From positions 1,302,001 to 1,366,000 of the forward strand of contig JBAIAA010000599.1 of assembly GCA_037893245.1 (NCBI GenBank): 64,000 nucleotides of DNA, written 5' to 3'. Below the pieces are notes generated by a model. The model did no database searches and was not told where the DNA came from. It worked only from the letters and a program-made list of their open reading frames with translations. Made by a program: the position numbers and the translations under genes. The DNA comes from Crossaster papposus (taxonomy: Eukaryota > Echinodermata > Asteroidea > Velatida > Solasteridae). Every line of letters starts with the position of its first letter. Position 1 is the stretch's first letter. Shown here one piece after another: positions 42,490 to 53,502 of the stretch.

Positions 42490-44071
42490 TTGTTTTAGTC
42501 TTGGGATCCATTTCTTAAATCAATGTTTTGTTCTTCCAATAGTTCCAATAAAATTTGCAGATTCTCCTCATCAAGATTTTGTTCCTCTTGGTTGGGTTGT
42601 GCAGATGCTTTTAGTTCATCTTTTATGTTTTGGGCTTTTTGTATGCCAGGATGGGTTGGGTATCAAAAATCCTATTTAGGTATTCGTTATCGCTAATCAA
42701 GGGCCAGTGTTTGAGGATAGCCCGTTTGAGGTGCGCGACATGTGGGTAGTATGGTAGAACGAACACCAGCGGGCTATTTTTTTTTTTTTTCACGCTTAGG
42801 GTCCGCGGGAGTCTTGCCCCTTTGAGAGAGGAGGGCTAGGTCTTCGTTTGTGTATCCGCGCTTTTAAAGTTTGTCATTGAAGAATTAAACCCTCTCCTCA
42901 AAGTCTTTTAAATGGGTACATATACGTTTGTATCTTTTCACTTCGCCCTTGATTAATCCGCCAAATACCGATTTAGGGTGTGCTGAATATCGAGCTAGGT
43001 ACTGAAATGTATCAGTTTTTTGGGTAGCTACTCGAGTATCCAATATCTCTTCATGTATGAATCGTTCGCCTTTGTTGATAATAAGGTCGAGAAAAGAATT
43101 TTATTAAGTGATTCCACTAGGTCAGCAGCCTGCTTTTCATTTTCGTTAAAGATTATAAGAACATCGTCTCTATATCTTATGTAGCTCACAATTGAGGGAT
43201 TGTGAGGGAAAATGTTGTCTAGTTCGTATTTGAATAGAGTTATGTCACAAGTCTCCGGACTACATTCGCTGCCCATGGCCACGCCAATTTTTTGTTTGAA
43301 AAATTTGCTATTGAAGGTGTTTTAATGTCGTGGTTGCGGGGGTTAAGAAACAAAAATATGTCTTTCGATATGAGTCCGTCCACGTAGAGTTGGCGTATGG
43401 CTTGAGAGACTAGTTCCGCGGTTTCATCAGTCAGGTCCCTGTTAATTTCTTCATAGTGGGGGCCTGTTAATTGTCGTGTCCCTTCACGTATGTAGTCCTG
43501 TTTGTTAAGGACGCACACACCGCGGCCTTTATCTAATTGTTTGTTGATAATATCCTGTCTTTTCTTAAGGCCAGATAGCGCAACACGTTCTGCTTTTGTT
43601 ATATTTAGTTTGACATTTTGAATTTTCAGTCTGGACAATTCTTCCTGAGTGCCTTCAATATATGACTCTAGGTTTAGATTGAAGGTAGGTTGGGGAGTCC
43701 AAGTTGAAGCTAGTTTGAACGGGTGTGAGCTTATGGGTCTGACTCTCCCTGCCAGTTCTTAACCGTAATCTCATCTTTCTGAAGAAGGATCGGGAATGGC
43801 GAAGGATGGTCGACCTTTTTGGTTTTTGGGGGGTCGGGATGAAGTTAAGACCCCTGCCCAATGCTACCAGTTCAATGTTGAAGAGTTGAGCGTCTGATAG
43901 ATTTTTCACATAAGGCATACTTTTCTTGGCATTCATTTCGAGAGTGATCGTTCTCGTCTGTTTGTTTTGCTTTTTACTTATTTTGCGAGACTCGAGCGAT
44001 TTTTCTCTTGCTTTTTTTGTGTTGTGATTTGTTTGGCTTTTGTTAATTCTCCTCGCCATTCTCAAGCACAC
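42490..44071 (-). pseudogene. Penelope-like element reverse transcriptase, internally deleted
   Basis: Reading leftward: an N-terminal block with LSDAQLFNIELVALGRGLNF and IPTP (43655-44071); then ITKAERVALSGLKKRQDI and DKGRGVCVLN (about 43,500-43,600); then, after an abrupt jump near 43,310, GVAMGSECSPETCDITLFKY and a catalytic-type IRYRDDVLII (about 43,165-43,270). The remainder is TDTFQYLARYSAHPKSVFGG, KRYKRICTHLKDFEERV, KRGYTNEDLALL and VFVLPYYPHVAHLKRAILKH to about 42,500. The order matches Penelope-like RTs, but the fingers and first palm motifs are deleted and several stops and frameshifts occur. No GIY-YIG endonuclease is visible at either end. It is therefore a dead copy or an endonuclease-minus lineage. 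Confidence 0.75.
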
Positions 44072-44259
44072 TCAATGTTTTCTCTCGGTCAGGTTTTTGT
44101 TCAGTGAGGTGTGCAGGAGAACGGGGAGATTTTGTTTTTGGGTCGCATGTGTGCGCTGATTGCCTATTTATTCCGAGATGCAGGCCTGTTGTTTTATTAC
44201 AGAGCGCATGCGCAAAAAAGAAACACGATCCAACTTGTAAGTAAATTATAACCATGATT

Positions 44260-45000
44260 TTTCCTTTTTTCCCCTAAATGTTTTGATTGACCGATTGATT
44301 GTCTCTGCCTCGATTTTCGTCATACCCCTCGCGAGGTTTTATGTTAATGAGGCTTCCCTTCGAGGGGCGGAGTGGTTTGACCAAACTTTTCAAAAAATAA
44401 TTTATCATAGAAAATAAACACAACCACAAACATAATGTTGTTGTCAACATTACAATTTATTGATTTGAGCCAAACAAAAACTTATTACAATTACAACCCT
44501 CCAAACCTCGGCCAAGCCTCAGGGTGGAGATTACAATTGACAGGTTCATAACTTTTACTAAAACTAATGTGTAAATTTACCTTTATTAAAAACAGGTTCG
44601 TCAGATGTTTTCTGAGAAGCCTGACCTGGCCAAGGGTAAGTCCTTTCAACAGGTGTATGATAAGGTGCGGCGTCTGGTCCACCTCAATCCCCCGGAACTT
44701 CTGGAAAATGAAAGGTACAATTTAAATTTGGAGTTTTTAGGAATACTAATCAAAAAAGTTAAGAGGGCCTAATACTTTGATCTTAACAATTTCTTCTTCG
44801 GAGACAAAACTTTTAATACTGTAATGTAAGCTGGAATCACGACTACACCCAAACAGCTCAAGTTTCGGGGGTCAGTTTTACACAAGAATTATAAAACAAA
44901 AACGCCCAGTTACTAAAAGATGGTTGTGTGGATGTTTATACAATGCTCTTTCTGATTAAAACAACCGGGGCACTGACAGGGAGGCCAACGTGTCTGAATT
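44260..45000. other. No gene recognised
   Basis: AT-rich spacer after the Penelope-like remnant. Nothing with family resemblance seen. Confidence 0.4.
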
Positions 45001-45007
45001 TGCTGCG

Positions 45008-45073
45008 GCTTGAAATTACGCACGAGTGAATGGTAGCGGCTGCAGCACAGACTCGTGCATAATTTCAAGCCTC
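45008..45073. repeat. Short fold-back repeat
   Basis: GCTTGAAATTACGCACGAGT and its near complement ACTCGTGCATAATTTCAAGC enclose about 25 nt. Possibly the remnant of a MITE; no target duplication identified. Confidence 0.6.
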
Positions 45074-45449
45074 AACCAAGTACTAAAATAGACCGTGCAA
45101 GTCTCGCGCACAACGATTGAACTTCCAGGCACAACTGAGCTGCTAGCCTTTAAACAAGGCCACATGTCTGATAGAGGTCGAGCGACTAAAAAGAGACTAA
45201 TCGCGAAAACCTGAGTGAACGCCAGTGCGAATTGCCCAGACAAGTGGCCTTTATCAATCTGGTTTGGATTTCTTATGTTAACCTTTGTTTCCAGTTTGAA
45301 TCGCTACCGAAATGGTAGCGTCCAATCAGCGAACGTATCTCTGCGTGACGTCAGCTTATATTTGAGTTGGACTAGTTCATTTTACAAACAGGGAATGTTC
45401 AATCATGTCACTTACAATATTTAGCTCAAATCATTAGTTGCTTCCTAAT

Positions 45450-47195
45450 TGATTGCAATTTTGCATGTAAAATAGATTTAAATGTGATTTCTTGTATTTA
45501 TCATTCATATATTCAACTCAGAAGCAACATTTATTTACGTTTTTTTACCTTTTCTTACATGCTTTGATATTAAACGAATCACGAACGAAACCAACTGGGA
45601 GATCGCCGTTCTGATTGGGCGTATTGGCATGCTAATATGTATCTATGAATAATTCATGCCGAGCAGTGAAACCTACATTGCAAAAGGCCTCGTGACATTC
45701 GTCACTCGGTCGTGCGTTCACCCCAGGTATCTAGACTCATCTCGGCCGCTTAGCCAGAGTCACGAGGCCTTGTCAAAAGGCTACTGAGCTGCCGGCTAGT
45801 GAACTTTATGTGTGGTTGATTTTGTTTTCTTGAATACTTTTTTTTATGAAGATCTGTACCATGAATATGGATAATAAATTTAAACTTAATTTTACAATAT
45901 ATTAAAACATGCACGACTGTCGAAATGATTGAAGAAAAGTAGAAAAAAATAGAACATGTTTGACATGAGCGTACAAGTCGCAACGTGATTGCCGCATTGT
46001 TCGGGAAGAAAAAGCCCTACACTCAAAATCCCTGTACTGCATGTGTGTGCGTTGATGTGTGCGTACGTTATAGGACACGTACATATTTACATAAATTAGA
46101 CTAGCGCGTAAATGAAAACAATAGAATGATGTACATAACATGTACGTACAGTATGCATAACTGAACTTTTTTCTTTTCCCCAATTTGATATATCGTTCAC
46201 ATTCTGTAAATTAAAATAAAAAAATACATTGTAATATTTCTTTGAACGTTTTTTCAGTAAAAAGAACAGCGTCAAAGCAATGTATTTCAAGAAAACTACT
46301 TGCTTTTACACGTAAAGTTTCATACATTCTTGAGGTCAACTTACACGTTCCATTCGGACACTGCGGCCTGTCAATGTCAACATACATGTACATGTAATGT
46401 GATTTGGTCCGCGCATGACCCTACGGTTAAGCTGCGGCACAAAGAGTTTTTTAGTAAGGACTGTTAAGTTTGCAGAACAGAGATAATTTTCACCTTTTTA
46501 AAATAAATTGAGCAGGACTCAACAAACAGTGGGCGAGTTGTTAAAAAAAACGTGGGGGTAGGCGGCCGGTCAGGTCTTGAAGCATTTTTTTCCCTCTTTA
46601 TTCTCTAAAAGATTAGGTGATCATTGATTCACATGTAAATGCGTAAGATTTAAGACCCAAAACAATAACACGGTTGCACTTCGGTGCTCACGAGGAAGGC
46701 ATAATTATGTGTAACTATTTATAGAACTGTGTTGGGGGGGGGGGTTCACAATTTGTTGTCTGAGATGAATAGATCGTTCATGGACACACACCAAATATTA
46801 AAGCATTCTGGCAATTTACACTGTACCAAACAGCCGTAGTTTTGAAGAACAGCTATTGCAAACATTCATCAGTTGTAAACATTGAAATCACTATTGCACA
46901 GACCCCAAGCACTGGCTCATAACAGCCAAAGGCTGATTAGGTTTCTAGAGATTAGGTTTCTACACATATAAACAGGGCTTGGCTTGAGGGCTTGAGTTCT
47001 CAGGGCTTAATTGGAGGGTGAACGAACTCTGTGTAAAAAAACGAATTAATACTACATCGTTCAAGGCAAGTTGAAAATAAGATAAGATTCAGCGGAATTG
47101 GCCCAAAGATGCGGTAATAATCCAAATAAAATAACTAAACATGCCTTCGACTGAGTCACTCGGTTTGACAGAGAGTATTAATTAAAAATTAAATA
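45450..47195. other. No gene recognised
   Basis: AT-rich intergenic DNA with a small inverted pair GCCTCGTGAC/GTCACGAGGC near 45,690-45,770 and no coding features that I can support. Confidence 0.4.
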
Positions 47196-47199
47196 TCGG

Positions 47200-47344
47200 T
47201 CAGCAGCGAGCGAGACCAGAAATATCATGAGCGTGCATCTAACCAACTGATAATCGGCCTGAACCCACCCGGATCGAGTTTCATAAAAAAGAATCCAGCG
47301 CCTGGGCTCGGTCAATCTCAACAAAATCCTGGCGCGAACTGGTT
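47200..47344. mobile_element. MITE family A, copy 3 (truncated)
   Basis: Shares GTCAGCAGC, CGGCCTGAACCC and the terminus GGCGCGAACTGGTT with the copy at 6013-6222, in the same orientation. The left half is missing and the interior is diverged. Confidence 0.75.
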
Positions 47345-47709
47345 TCTGATTAAATGAAACTGGTCTCCAAAACAAATTTCTTTTAACTTTTAAATTCTAA
47401 TAGTAATACTAATAGTACTTAATAATAATAGGCTTTAAACAAAATTAAATTAATATATTTTAAATTACAAGTGCAACATTGTATACAAAGATTACCAGTT
47501 ACAGGAATCATCAAATCAAAATTGCAGGACTACTCAGTTACATACGTTTGTTTGTCATTCAATAATCCAGGATGATGCTTTGACTTTGAGAATGTCGATT
47601 TGAGTCTTTTGTGCTGGTGAAATACTGAGAATCTCTGACTTTAGCCACATGAAAGTTAAAACATTTGGACAAATTGGAGAATTAAAATGTGTTAATTGTT
47701 ATAATTAAA

Positions 47710-48399
47710 TTTTAAAACGCTGTGGCTATTCTTACGTGACCGTAACCCTCTGTACTTTTTCTATCCTTACGTGATTTAACTGGTTCCCGACACAGACAAG
47801 GGAAACTTAATCTGCGCAGAACGTGTGAAGACCACCCATGAAATTTGTCGATGTTAAATTGTGGTATTTAGTCCAATAATATTTTTGACCATAATATGTA
47901 ATTATTCAAACGATTCCGTGATTGAATTTAGATTTTTGTGCAAACATAGTGAAAAATTCACATTACATTTCATTCGTATTCAAATTTTGACATTTTTCAT
48001 AAAAAAACTAACTGGACAAAAAAGCTAACTATAAAACTAACAACGGCAATAGCTAAGTTCGTAGTATCAATGTTCAGTAGGTAATAGTAATAGGAATAGT
48101 TTATTATTGTATGTATGGTAATTGCCAGTTAATTCCATTGTTTTTTTGTATTATTTCATTACGTAACCTTTTTTTATTAACTAAAATTATTGGTTAATAA
48201 TAATCCCATCTAGATAGGGTCTTATATAAAAAAGGTATAAAAGTCGTGTGTACGAAAAACTAGGGACTGTATACGAAAAACTAGGGACTGTAGGCCTATA
48301 CAATTAACCAGGGAATGCGTGGGCGCTACCGGTGCTCACGCAACAATATAAAAAGTACGTAGGATTACGGTCACATAAGAATAGCCATGGATTTTAAAA
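47710..48399. mobile_element. About 690-bp MITE
   Basis: Long imperfect inverted repeats: TGGCTATTCTTACGTGACCG with flanking TTTTAAAA and TGTACTTTTT at the left, and the complement at 48350-48399. Inside, TACGAAAAACTAGGGACTGT is tandemly doubled near 48,250. No coding capacity. Exact ends are uncertain because both sides read TTTTAAAA. Confidence 0.75.
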
Positions 48400-48556
48400 G
48401 AGTGAGTGAATTTGGCCGAAACTGTTTATAAATGCTTGTTTATAAATGCTTGAATTTCATCATTTCAGGGCCCTGTCACTCAGTTTTAATCTGAGCCTTG
48501 CTGATTTAAATCACCATTTTATTTGTTGACCTGTTTTCTTGTCCTGCAGCTGCGGC

Positions 48557-48750
48557 TTCAACGCCGACCACGCCGATTAAAATGTCTTCCTCTCATCATC
48601 AGCCTTCACTTCAGCTTCAGTTCATGGTCAGGCCTCCACAACGTTCACCTGTTCACCATGCCCACAGTCTGACACTTGTGACACTGGCACAGAGATCCAC
48701 CGTGCGCGTGCACAATGACACCGACAGCGATTCACTAATCCCCACAATGT
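48557..48750 (+). other. Possible host exon 5' of a MITE
   Basis: A good acceptor (TTGTCCTGCAG) is followed by an open Ser/His/Pro-rich frame (MSSSHHQPSLQLQFMV) that runs into the MITE at 48751. It stands alone, without identified partner exons, so this is a weak call. Confidence 0.25.
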
Positions 48751-49515
48751 CTATAGCCCCTTTCACACTAGACGATTTCCCCGGCAATTCCCCGGGAAAT
48801 TGCCGGGGAATTTCGGTCGGTCTGTTCACACTACCAAAGAAATCCCCGGGAAACTGCTTTACCCCTGCTCGGGAGTAGGGTTAAAGGAGAAATCCCGGGG
48901 TTTAACGTTTTTCCCGGGGAAAAGCAACTAGTGTGAACGTCGCAGGGTTTGAACTTACCCCCCCCCCCCCCCCATTTTTTGCGTCCACGGGTAATCTCGA
49001 AAGGTCACAGGGTCACAAATAGCGCGCCAAATAATTCGCGCGGTGACTTAGTATTGTAATGCAGTACCTTTCAAACTTTTCGTAAATATATTTACAGTTG
49101 AGTACAACAGACAAATAATAACGTTTGAAAATTATACAAATAATTTAATTTTAAAGAATATGAGCAAAATGAATGGTTTTAATATTTAATAAAAGAAGTG
49201 TCTTGAACAAGACTGAGTTTAGCTTCCTTCTCGTGTACGTGTATTTATAATGTCCCGTGTGGTTAGGTACCAGTCTTCTATTTTCTTATCCGGATGATGC
49301 GTGCATATTGGCGCCCTCGGTTTACACATTTTCCGGGGTTTGATGGCCAGTGTGAAACGACCGTGCATATTCCCGGGAAATAGTGTCCCCGGGAGTTATA
49401 CAAATGGGTCTAGTGTGAACGGTTGCTGGGGTGTTGGTGGGGTAACAAAATCCACGGGAATTTCCCGGGGATTTATTTCCCGGGGATTGGCTCTGCAGTG
49501 TGAAAAGGGCTTTAG
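48751..49515. mobile_element. 765-bp MITE with CTAWAGCCCYTTTCACACT ends
   Basis: The left CTATAGCCCCTTTCACACT matches the complement of the right end (CTAAAGCCCTTTTCACACT). Both subterminal regions carry multiple CCCCGGGAAAT/ATTTCCCGGGG motifs. A C-run lies inside at about 48,958. No target duplication is certain. Confidence 0.85.
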
Positions 49516-49519
49516 ATTA

Positions 49520-50590
49520 GTATGATCCATTGATACAGACCATTGATAAGCAAGTCCTTCCATAATAGTGGTCAGTCCAGGGTTTGTCCATGATATATAG
49601 GCCGGCTGGGGTGTTCATCAAGACGTATATATCTATTCTTTCCTCCATGTTCAACCATGGAGAAAGGAATCCAACAACTTTCCACGATTCAAACTAGTTA
49701 AACATGGTTATAATATCATGGAGGTTAGCGTTCCGTTAGCCGACCGGCCACGTTGTACACACGTGCATGCACACGAACTGCTAGCTTTACGCGCACCTAT
49801 GTTGTCCACCAATGAGGCGATTGCTTTGGCGTCCCAACAGCTCGGTTATCAGCACGTTGGGTTATGGCAGTGTGTTTTTTTTAATTACGCCTCGCAAAGT
49901 AAACAAAATATCCAGGGTCGAGAATGAGAGACGCGACGATCGAATTGGTCGAGTTATTCTATTAATAGCATGGTGACGCGGTCACCGGAGATTTTAAAGT
50001 ATATGGCGTGACCTTCATAATGCACTTTGGCAATATCGACTGCATTTCTTCAAAAACCTACTGTCTTTATACTCAGCAATGAACCAAGTTTGCCAAAATA
50101 CATCATAATACAAATTAGAAGTCGATTTACCATAAAATTAATAAGAACCATGTAATTAGCAGAATGATCAAAACCAATTGCTACCTTATAAGAAAACCTC
50201 AACAATCTTTGTTTGTTCCTCAACAAATAAAATATGGACGCATGACGCTCCTCCATATTCAATGTTTGTATTTAATTAATTAATTAATCGCCATTTGCCT
50301 ATTGTGGGTGTGGGATGTCTCATTCGAAAGCTCAAAAACAATGCTACACAATTCTTTTGTTAGGGTACAACCACTAAAGGCACAGACATACCAACCTAAA
50401 TAAACTCATATTTTGAACGGAGTACGCGTCGTAGAAGTTTCGAGACTAAGTGGTTTGGCAACGTACGTACGTACCGCTGAGTCACCGGCACCGGATGTAA
50501 ATGTATAAACTTCAAGTTCATTGCGTACACGCAGTGGCCGACATTGTGTACTTAATTTAAATATTAAAACGGGGTGACTGCACTTGCATT
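49520..50590. other. No gene recognised
   Basis: Unassigned sequence containing a small hairpin near 49,640 (CCTCCATG/CATGGAG) and TAATTAAT and TACG microsatellites. Confidence 0.4.
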
Positions 50591-50598
50591 ATGAGTAT

Positions 50599-51760
50599 TG
50601 TAACGGAAAGTGTATTGACTTAAAGCCAGTCTAGCCTGATGCAGCGCGATTGTATTATAATTATGAATGTACAGACTGTTCTGTGTTGGTGACTGGGCGG
50701 AGCTTATCGCGCTCTAGCGAACTGCTGCTTGTACGTGATTGGGTAGCCAAGGTTTATAGGTAAAGTACATGCATGCATTATGGACATGGTTATGTACGTG
50801 TACTGTGTAATGTACGTACTCACGTGGGACGTGTACGTACGTGTTTATGGGTCAGTCGAGCTGTGGATTCCGTTAGGTAAGGTACAATTGTTGATTGCGT
50901 CCTGCGTTTTATGTAAGGCTTACGCGCGTTGTAAGTACAAGCCGTGGTCGACTCGACTCGGGCTGCACTGCACGTGCAAAGCTGATGCGTAGCCATACAA
51001 TATTGTACCGTATGATGCTGACGCAAGCTTGCATGGGTCAAGTGTAGCTGGTGCCGAGCTTACGGGTTGTATGTGACACCGTGTAATGCTGCCGCAGTAC
51101 TATTGAGAAGCTTATTATCGGTACAGCGTTTACACTGCTTTGACACAGCGCAGACTTTTACAGTGTATTGTTTACATTAGACTGTATTGTTTACATTGGA
51201 CTGTATTGTTTACATTGGACTGTATTGTTTACATTAGACTGTATTGTTTACATTGGACTGTATTGTTTACATTAGACTGTATCGTTTACATTAGACTGTA
51301 TTGTTTACATTGTAGTGCATTATTTACATTGTAGTGCATTATTTACATTGAGGTGCATTGTTTACATTGAATCGCCTTGTTTACATTGTAGTGCGTTGTT
51401 TACATTGTGGTACTTGGATGCATCAGGGACCCTAGTATAGAACAACCCAGTTTAGTCCGATTATTACTGTACGTTTCTTGATCATTGTCTAATAAATTAC
51501 AGTCATGCTTGTTGTGCCGACAACTATGTTGTCAAGGTGTATTTCTTGTTAGTGTATTGTGCAGTTGTGAGAGAGTAATCGCAATCATCATAATCGGCGG
51601 TATATTTCCTCCAAAACGGACCTGCTCCCTGAGCCTTGAGGTCGCTCTGAGTGGTCTCTCGTCTAGGGAACGCTTGGGTTTGGGAAGATCAGTTACATTA
51701 TAATAGGTGTCAGACTCGGTCCCAACAAACTTAGGTTGGCCCGGGGAGATCCCCGCCACA
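50599..51760 (+). repeat. 5' LTR
   Basis: 1,162 bp, TGTAACGG...CGCCACA, with AATAAA at 51491-51496. It carries the TTTACATT minisatellite described separately. It corresponds to the 3' LTR at 58860-60002 (1,143 bp); the size difference equals one minisatellite unit. Confidence 0.95.
51160..51415 (+). repeat. LTR minisatellite
   Basis: About 13 copies of ACTGTATTGTTTACATTGG and variants (GTGCATTATTTACATT), period 19 with later units of 19-21 bp. The 3' LTR has one copy fewer (59420-59660). Confidence 0.9.
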
Positions 51761-51761
51761 A

Positions 51762-51779
51762 TGGTGTCAGAAGTGGGAT
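51762..51779 (+). other. Primer-binding site, tRNA-Leu type
   Basis: TGGTGTCAGAAGTGGGAT starts one base after the 5' LTR and is complementary to the 3' end of animal tRNA-Leu. Confidence 0.8.
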
Positions 51780-51859
51780 GATTGTGATTGATTAAGTGAT
51801 TTCTCCGTGAATTATTTGATTGCACATTATATTGTGGTTTGTAGTAGTTGTTATTAATT

Positions 51860-53458
51860 ATGAGCGAAGGCTCGCAGAATCAAGCGAGTACCTCAGGCGT
51901 TGAGGCCGAGGTACAGCGACTGCGAATGGAAGCTCAATTTCTGCACTGGGAAAAAGAACTCATTGCAAAGAAGTTGGAAGCTGCCATGGAGTTGCAGTCG
52001 GGTGTTTCCCCTACGGGACGGAACACGAGCACGCCAGGTGAAAGCCGGCGTGTGTTCCATCAGGTTGATACCGATGTTGAGCTAAAGTTGCCCGAAGAGA
52101 CTACGGGGTATGTCTCGGAAGCAACTGGGAGACGAGAGTCAGGCACAAAGATGGTGCCTGAGTGGGTCCCCAAAGTGGGGAGGGAGGTGAGCTTTATGGA
52201 AAGTACTCCTCTGAAAGACCCAGGCTCAGGAATAACACCCCGAGCAGGGTCGACGCCTATCGCCTTGGAATGCGAGAGTCCAGTCGGAGACGACTTGACG
52301 CTATTCCTGTCGGGGCAAGGTGGCGAAGAACAGGGTAAGCCAAGTACGAACCCGTTCACTTGTGATAGGAAGAAGATAACCCCTACACAGATGCACAGCG
52401 ATCTGCTAAGTTTCGCTACTCGACCAGTCGAGGCGAGAGACAGCAGTTCAGCGGAAAAGGTGGACAGCTCGTCAGTAGGCCCTTGGCCACTGAAACGAGA
52501 GGCACGTGTCCATGGTGACTTGGGTCAGAAGAGATGTTTGGAACAGCCAAGTCGCAGGCCAAACATAACTCCTGATCGGTACAATGGAAAAGTGCTCTGG
52601 AAGGAGTACTTCCGCCATTTTGAGTCATGCCGTGAGGTAAACCAATGGAGCGAAGTGCAAGCTGCGAAGTGGCTAGCCGCAAGCTTGCAAGGGGATGCTC
52701 TACGGTTGGTGGGCGACTCAGGCCAAAAGCATACGTACAGTGCATTGGTCAAATTGCTTGAGCGTAGGTTTGGCTCAGCACGACGGAGTGAGAATTATCT
52801 CGTCGAGCTGAGACACCGGCGCCAAAAGCCAAAGGAAAGCTTGCTTGAACTGGGGCAAGCTATTTATGAGTTAACGGTGCGAGCGTACCCGGAAATACCG
52901 GAAGATGCTCGAGAGAAGTTGGCAAAGAACCACTTCATAGATGCCGTTGACAGCCACTCGGTTAGAGAGGGCATCAATAGGGCCCGTCCAAAAACTTTGG
53001 ACGAAGCAGTCCAGGCTGCCCTGGAGACCGAAAATTTTGAGACGGTCGAACAGCATAGATTGCTGGACCGGCAGCCCGCCAAATTTGCGAGGGCTCTGGG
53101 CTCTGTAACAGAACAGAGATTGGAGACTCTTGAGGAAAGTCTCAAAGATCAGGCTAAGACTTTGAAGTCTGTAGCCGAATGGGTGAATGCCTTGTCGGGT
53201 CAAAACAAAGGCCAGGGACAAGGCAGAGGCGTGCTGTCTCCCCAGACACATAAGCCGGGGAAAGCCGAACCTGGAACCTGGAAGTGTTTCAGATGTGGTG
53301 AGAAAGGGCATTTCGCCCGGGAGTGTAAGGGAACTCCAAAACAGGGAAACGACAGTCGGCCCCCCGGAGGACCCGCGGGAAGGCTGAATGGTCGAGAGGG
53401 TCCAAAAGTAGACTCCGGGAAACCAGAGGTTTCAAACGGGAGGATGGGCAACGAGTAA
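51860..53458 (+). CDS. gag: Ty3/gypsy Gag
   Basis: 532 aa from ATG 51860. An N-terminal coiled coil (VEAEVQRLRMEAQFLHWEKE) precedes a Ser/Gly/acidic region. The retrotransposon gag capsid domain spans about residues 230-400 (YNGKVLWKEYFRHFESCREV, AAKWLAASLQGDALRLVGD, LLELGQAIYELTVRAYPEIP). A CCHC knuckle CFRCGEKGHFAREC lies near residue 480, followed by a Gly/Pro/Arg tail. Gag forms the particle and binds RNA. It overlaps the pol frame, which is -1 relative to gag, so Pol is likely made by -1 frameshifting. Confidence 0.95.
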   Translation: MSEGSQNQASTSGVEAEVQRLRMEAQFLHWEKELIAKKLEAAMELQSGVSPTGRNTSTPGESRRVFHQVDTDVELKLPEETTGYVSEATGRRESGTKMVPEWVPKVGREVSFMESTPLKDPGSGITPRAGSTPIALECESPVGDDLTLFLSGQGGEEQGKPSTNPFTCDRKKITPTQMHSDLLSFATRPVEARDSSSAEKVDSSSVGPWPLKREARVHGDLGQKRCLEQPSRRPNITPDRYNGKVLWKEYFRHFESCREVNQWSEVQAAKWLAASLQGDALRLVGDSGQKHTYSALVKLLERRFGSARRSENYLVELRHRRQKPKESLLELGQAIYELTVRAYPEIPEDAREKLAKNHFIDAVDSHSVREGINRARPKTLDEAVQAALETENFETVEQHRLLDRQPAKFARALGSVTEQRLETLEESLKDQAKTLKSVAEWVNALSGQNKGQGQGRGVLSPQTHKPGKAEPGTWKCFRCGEKGHFARECKGTPKQGNDSRPPGGPAGRLNGREGPKVDSGKPEVSNGRMGNE

Positions 53459-53502
53459 TCACTCTGCCTGATCTGAGCCGTGGGCCTCGGTATGGTCTGT
53501 TT

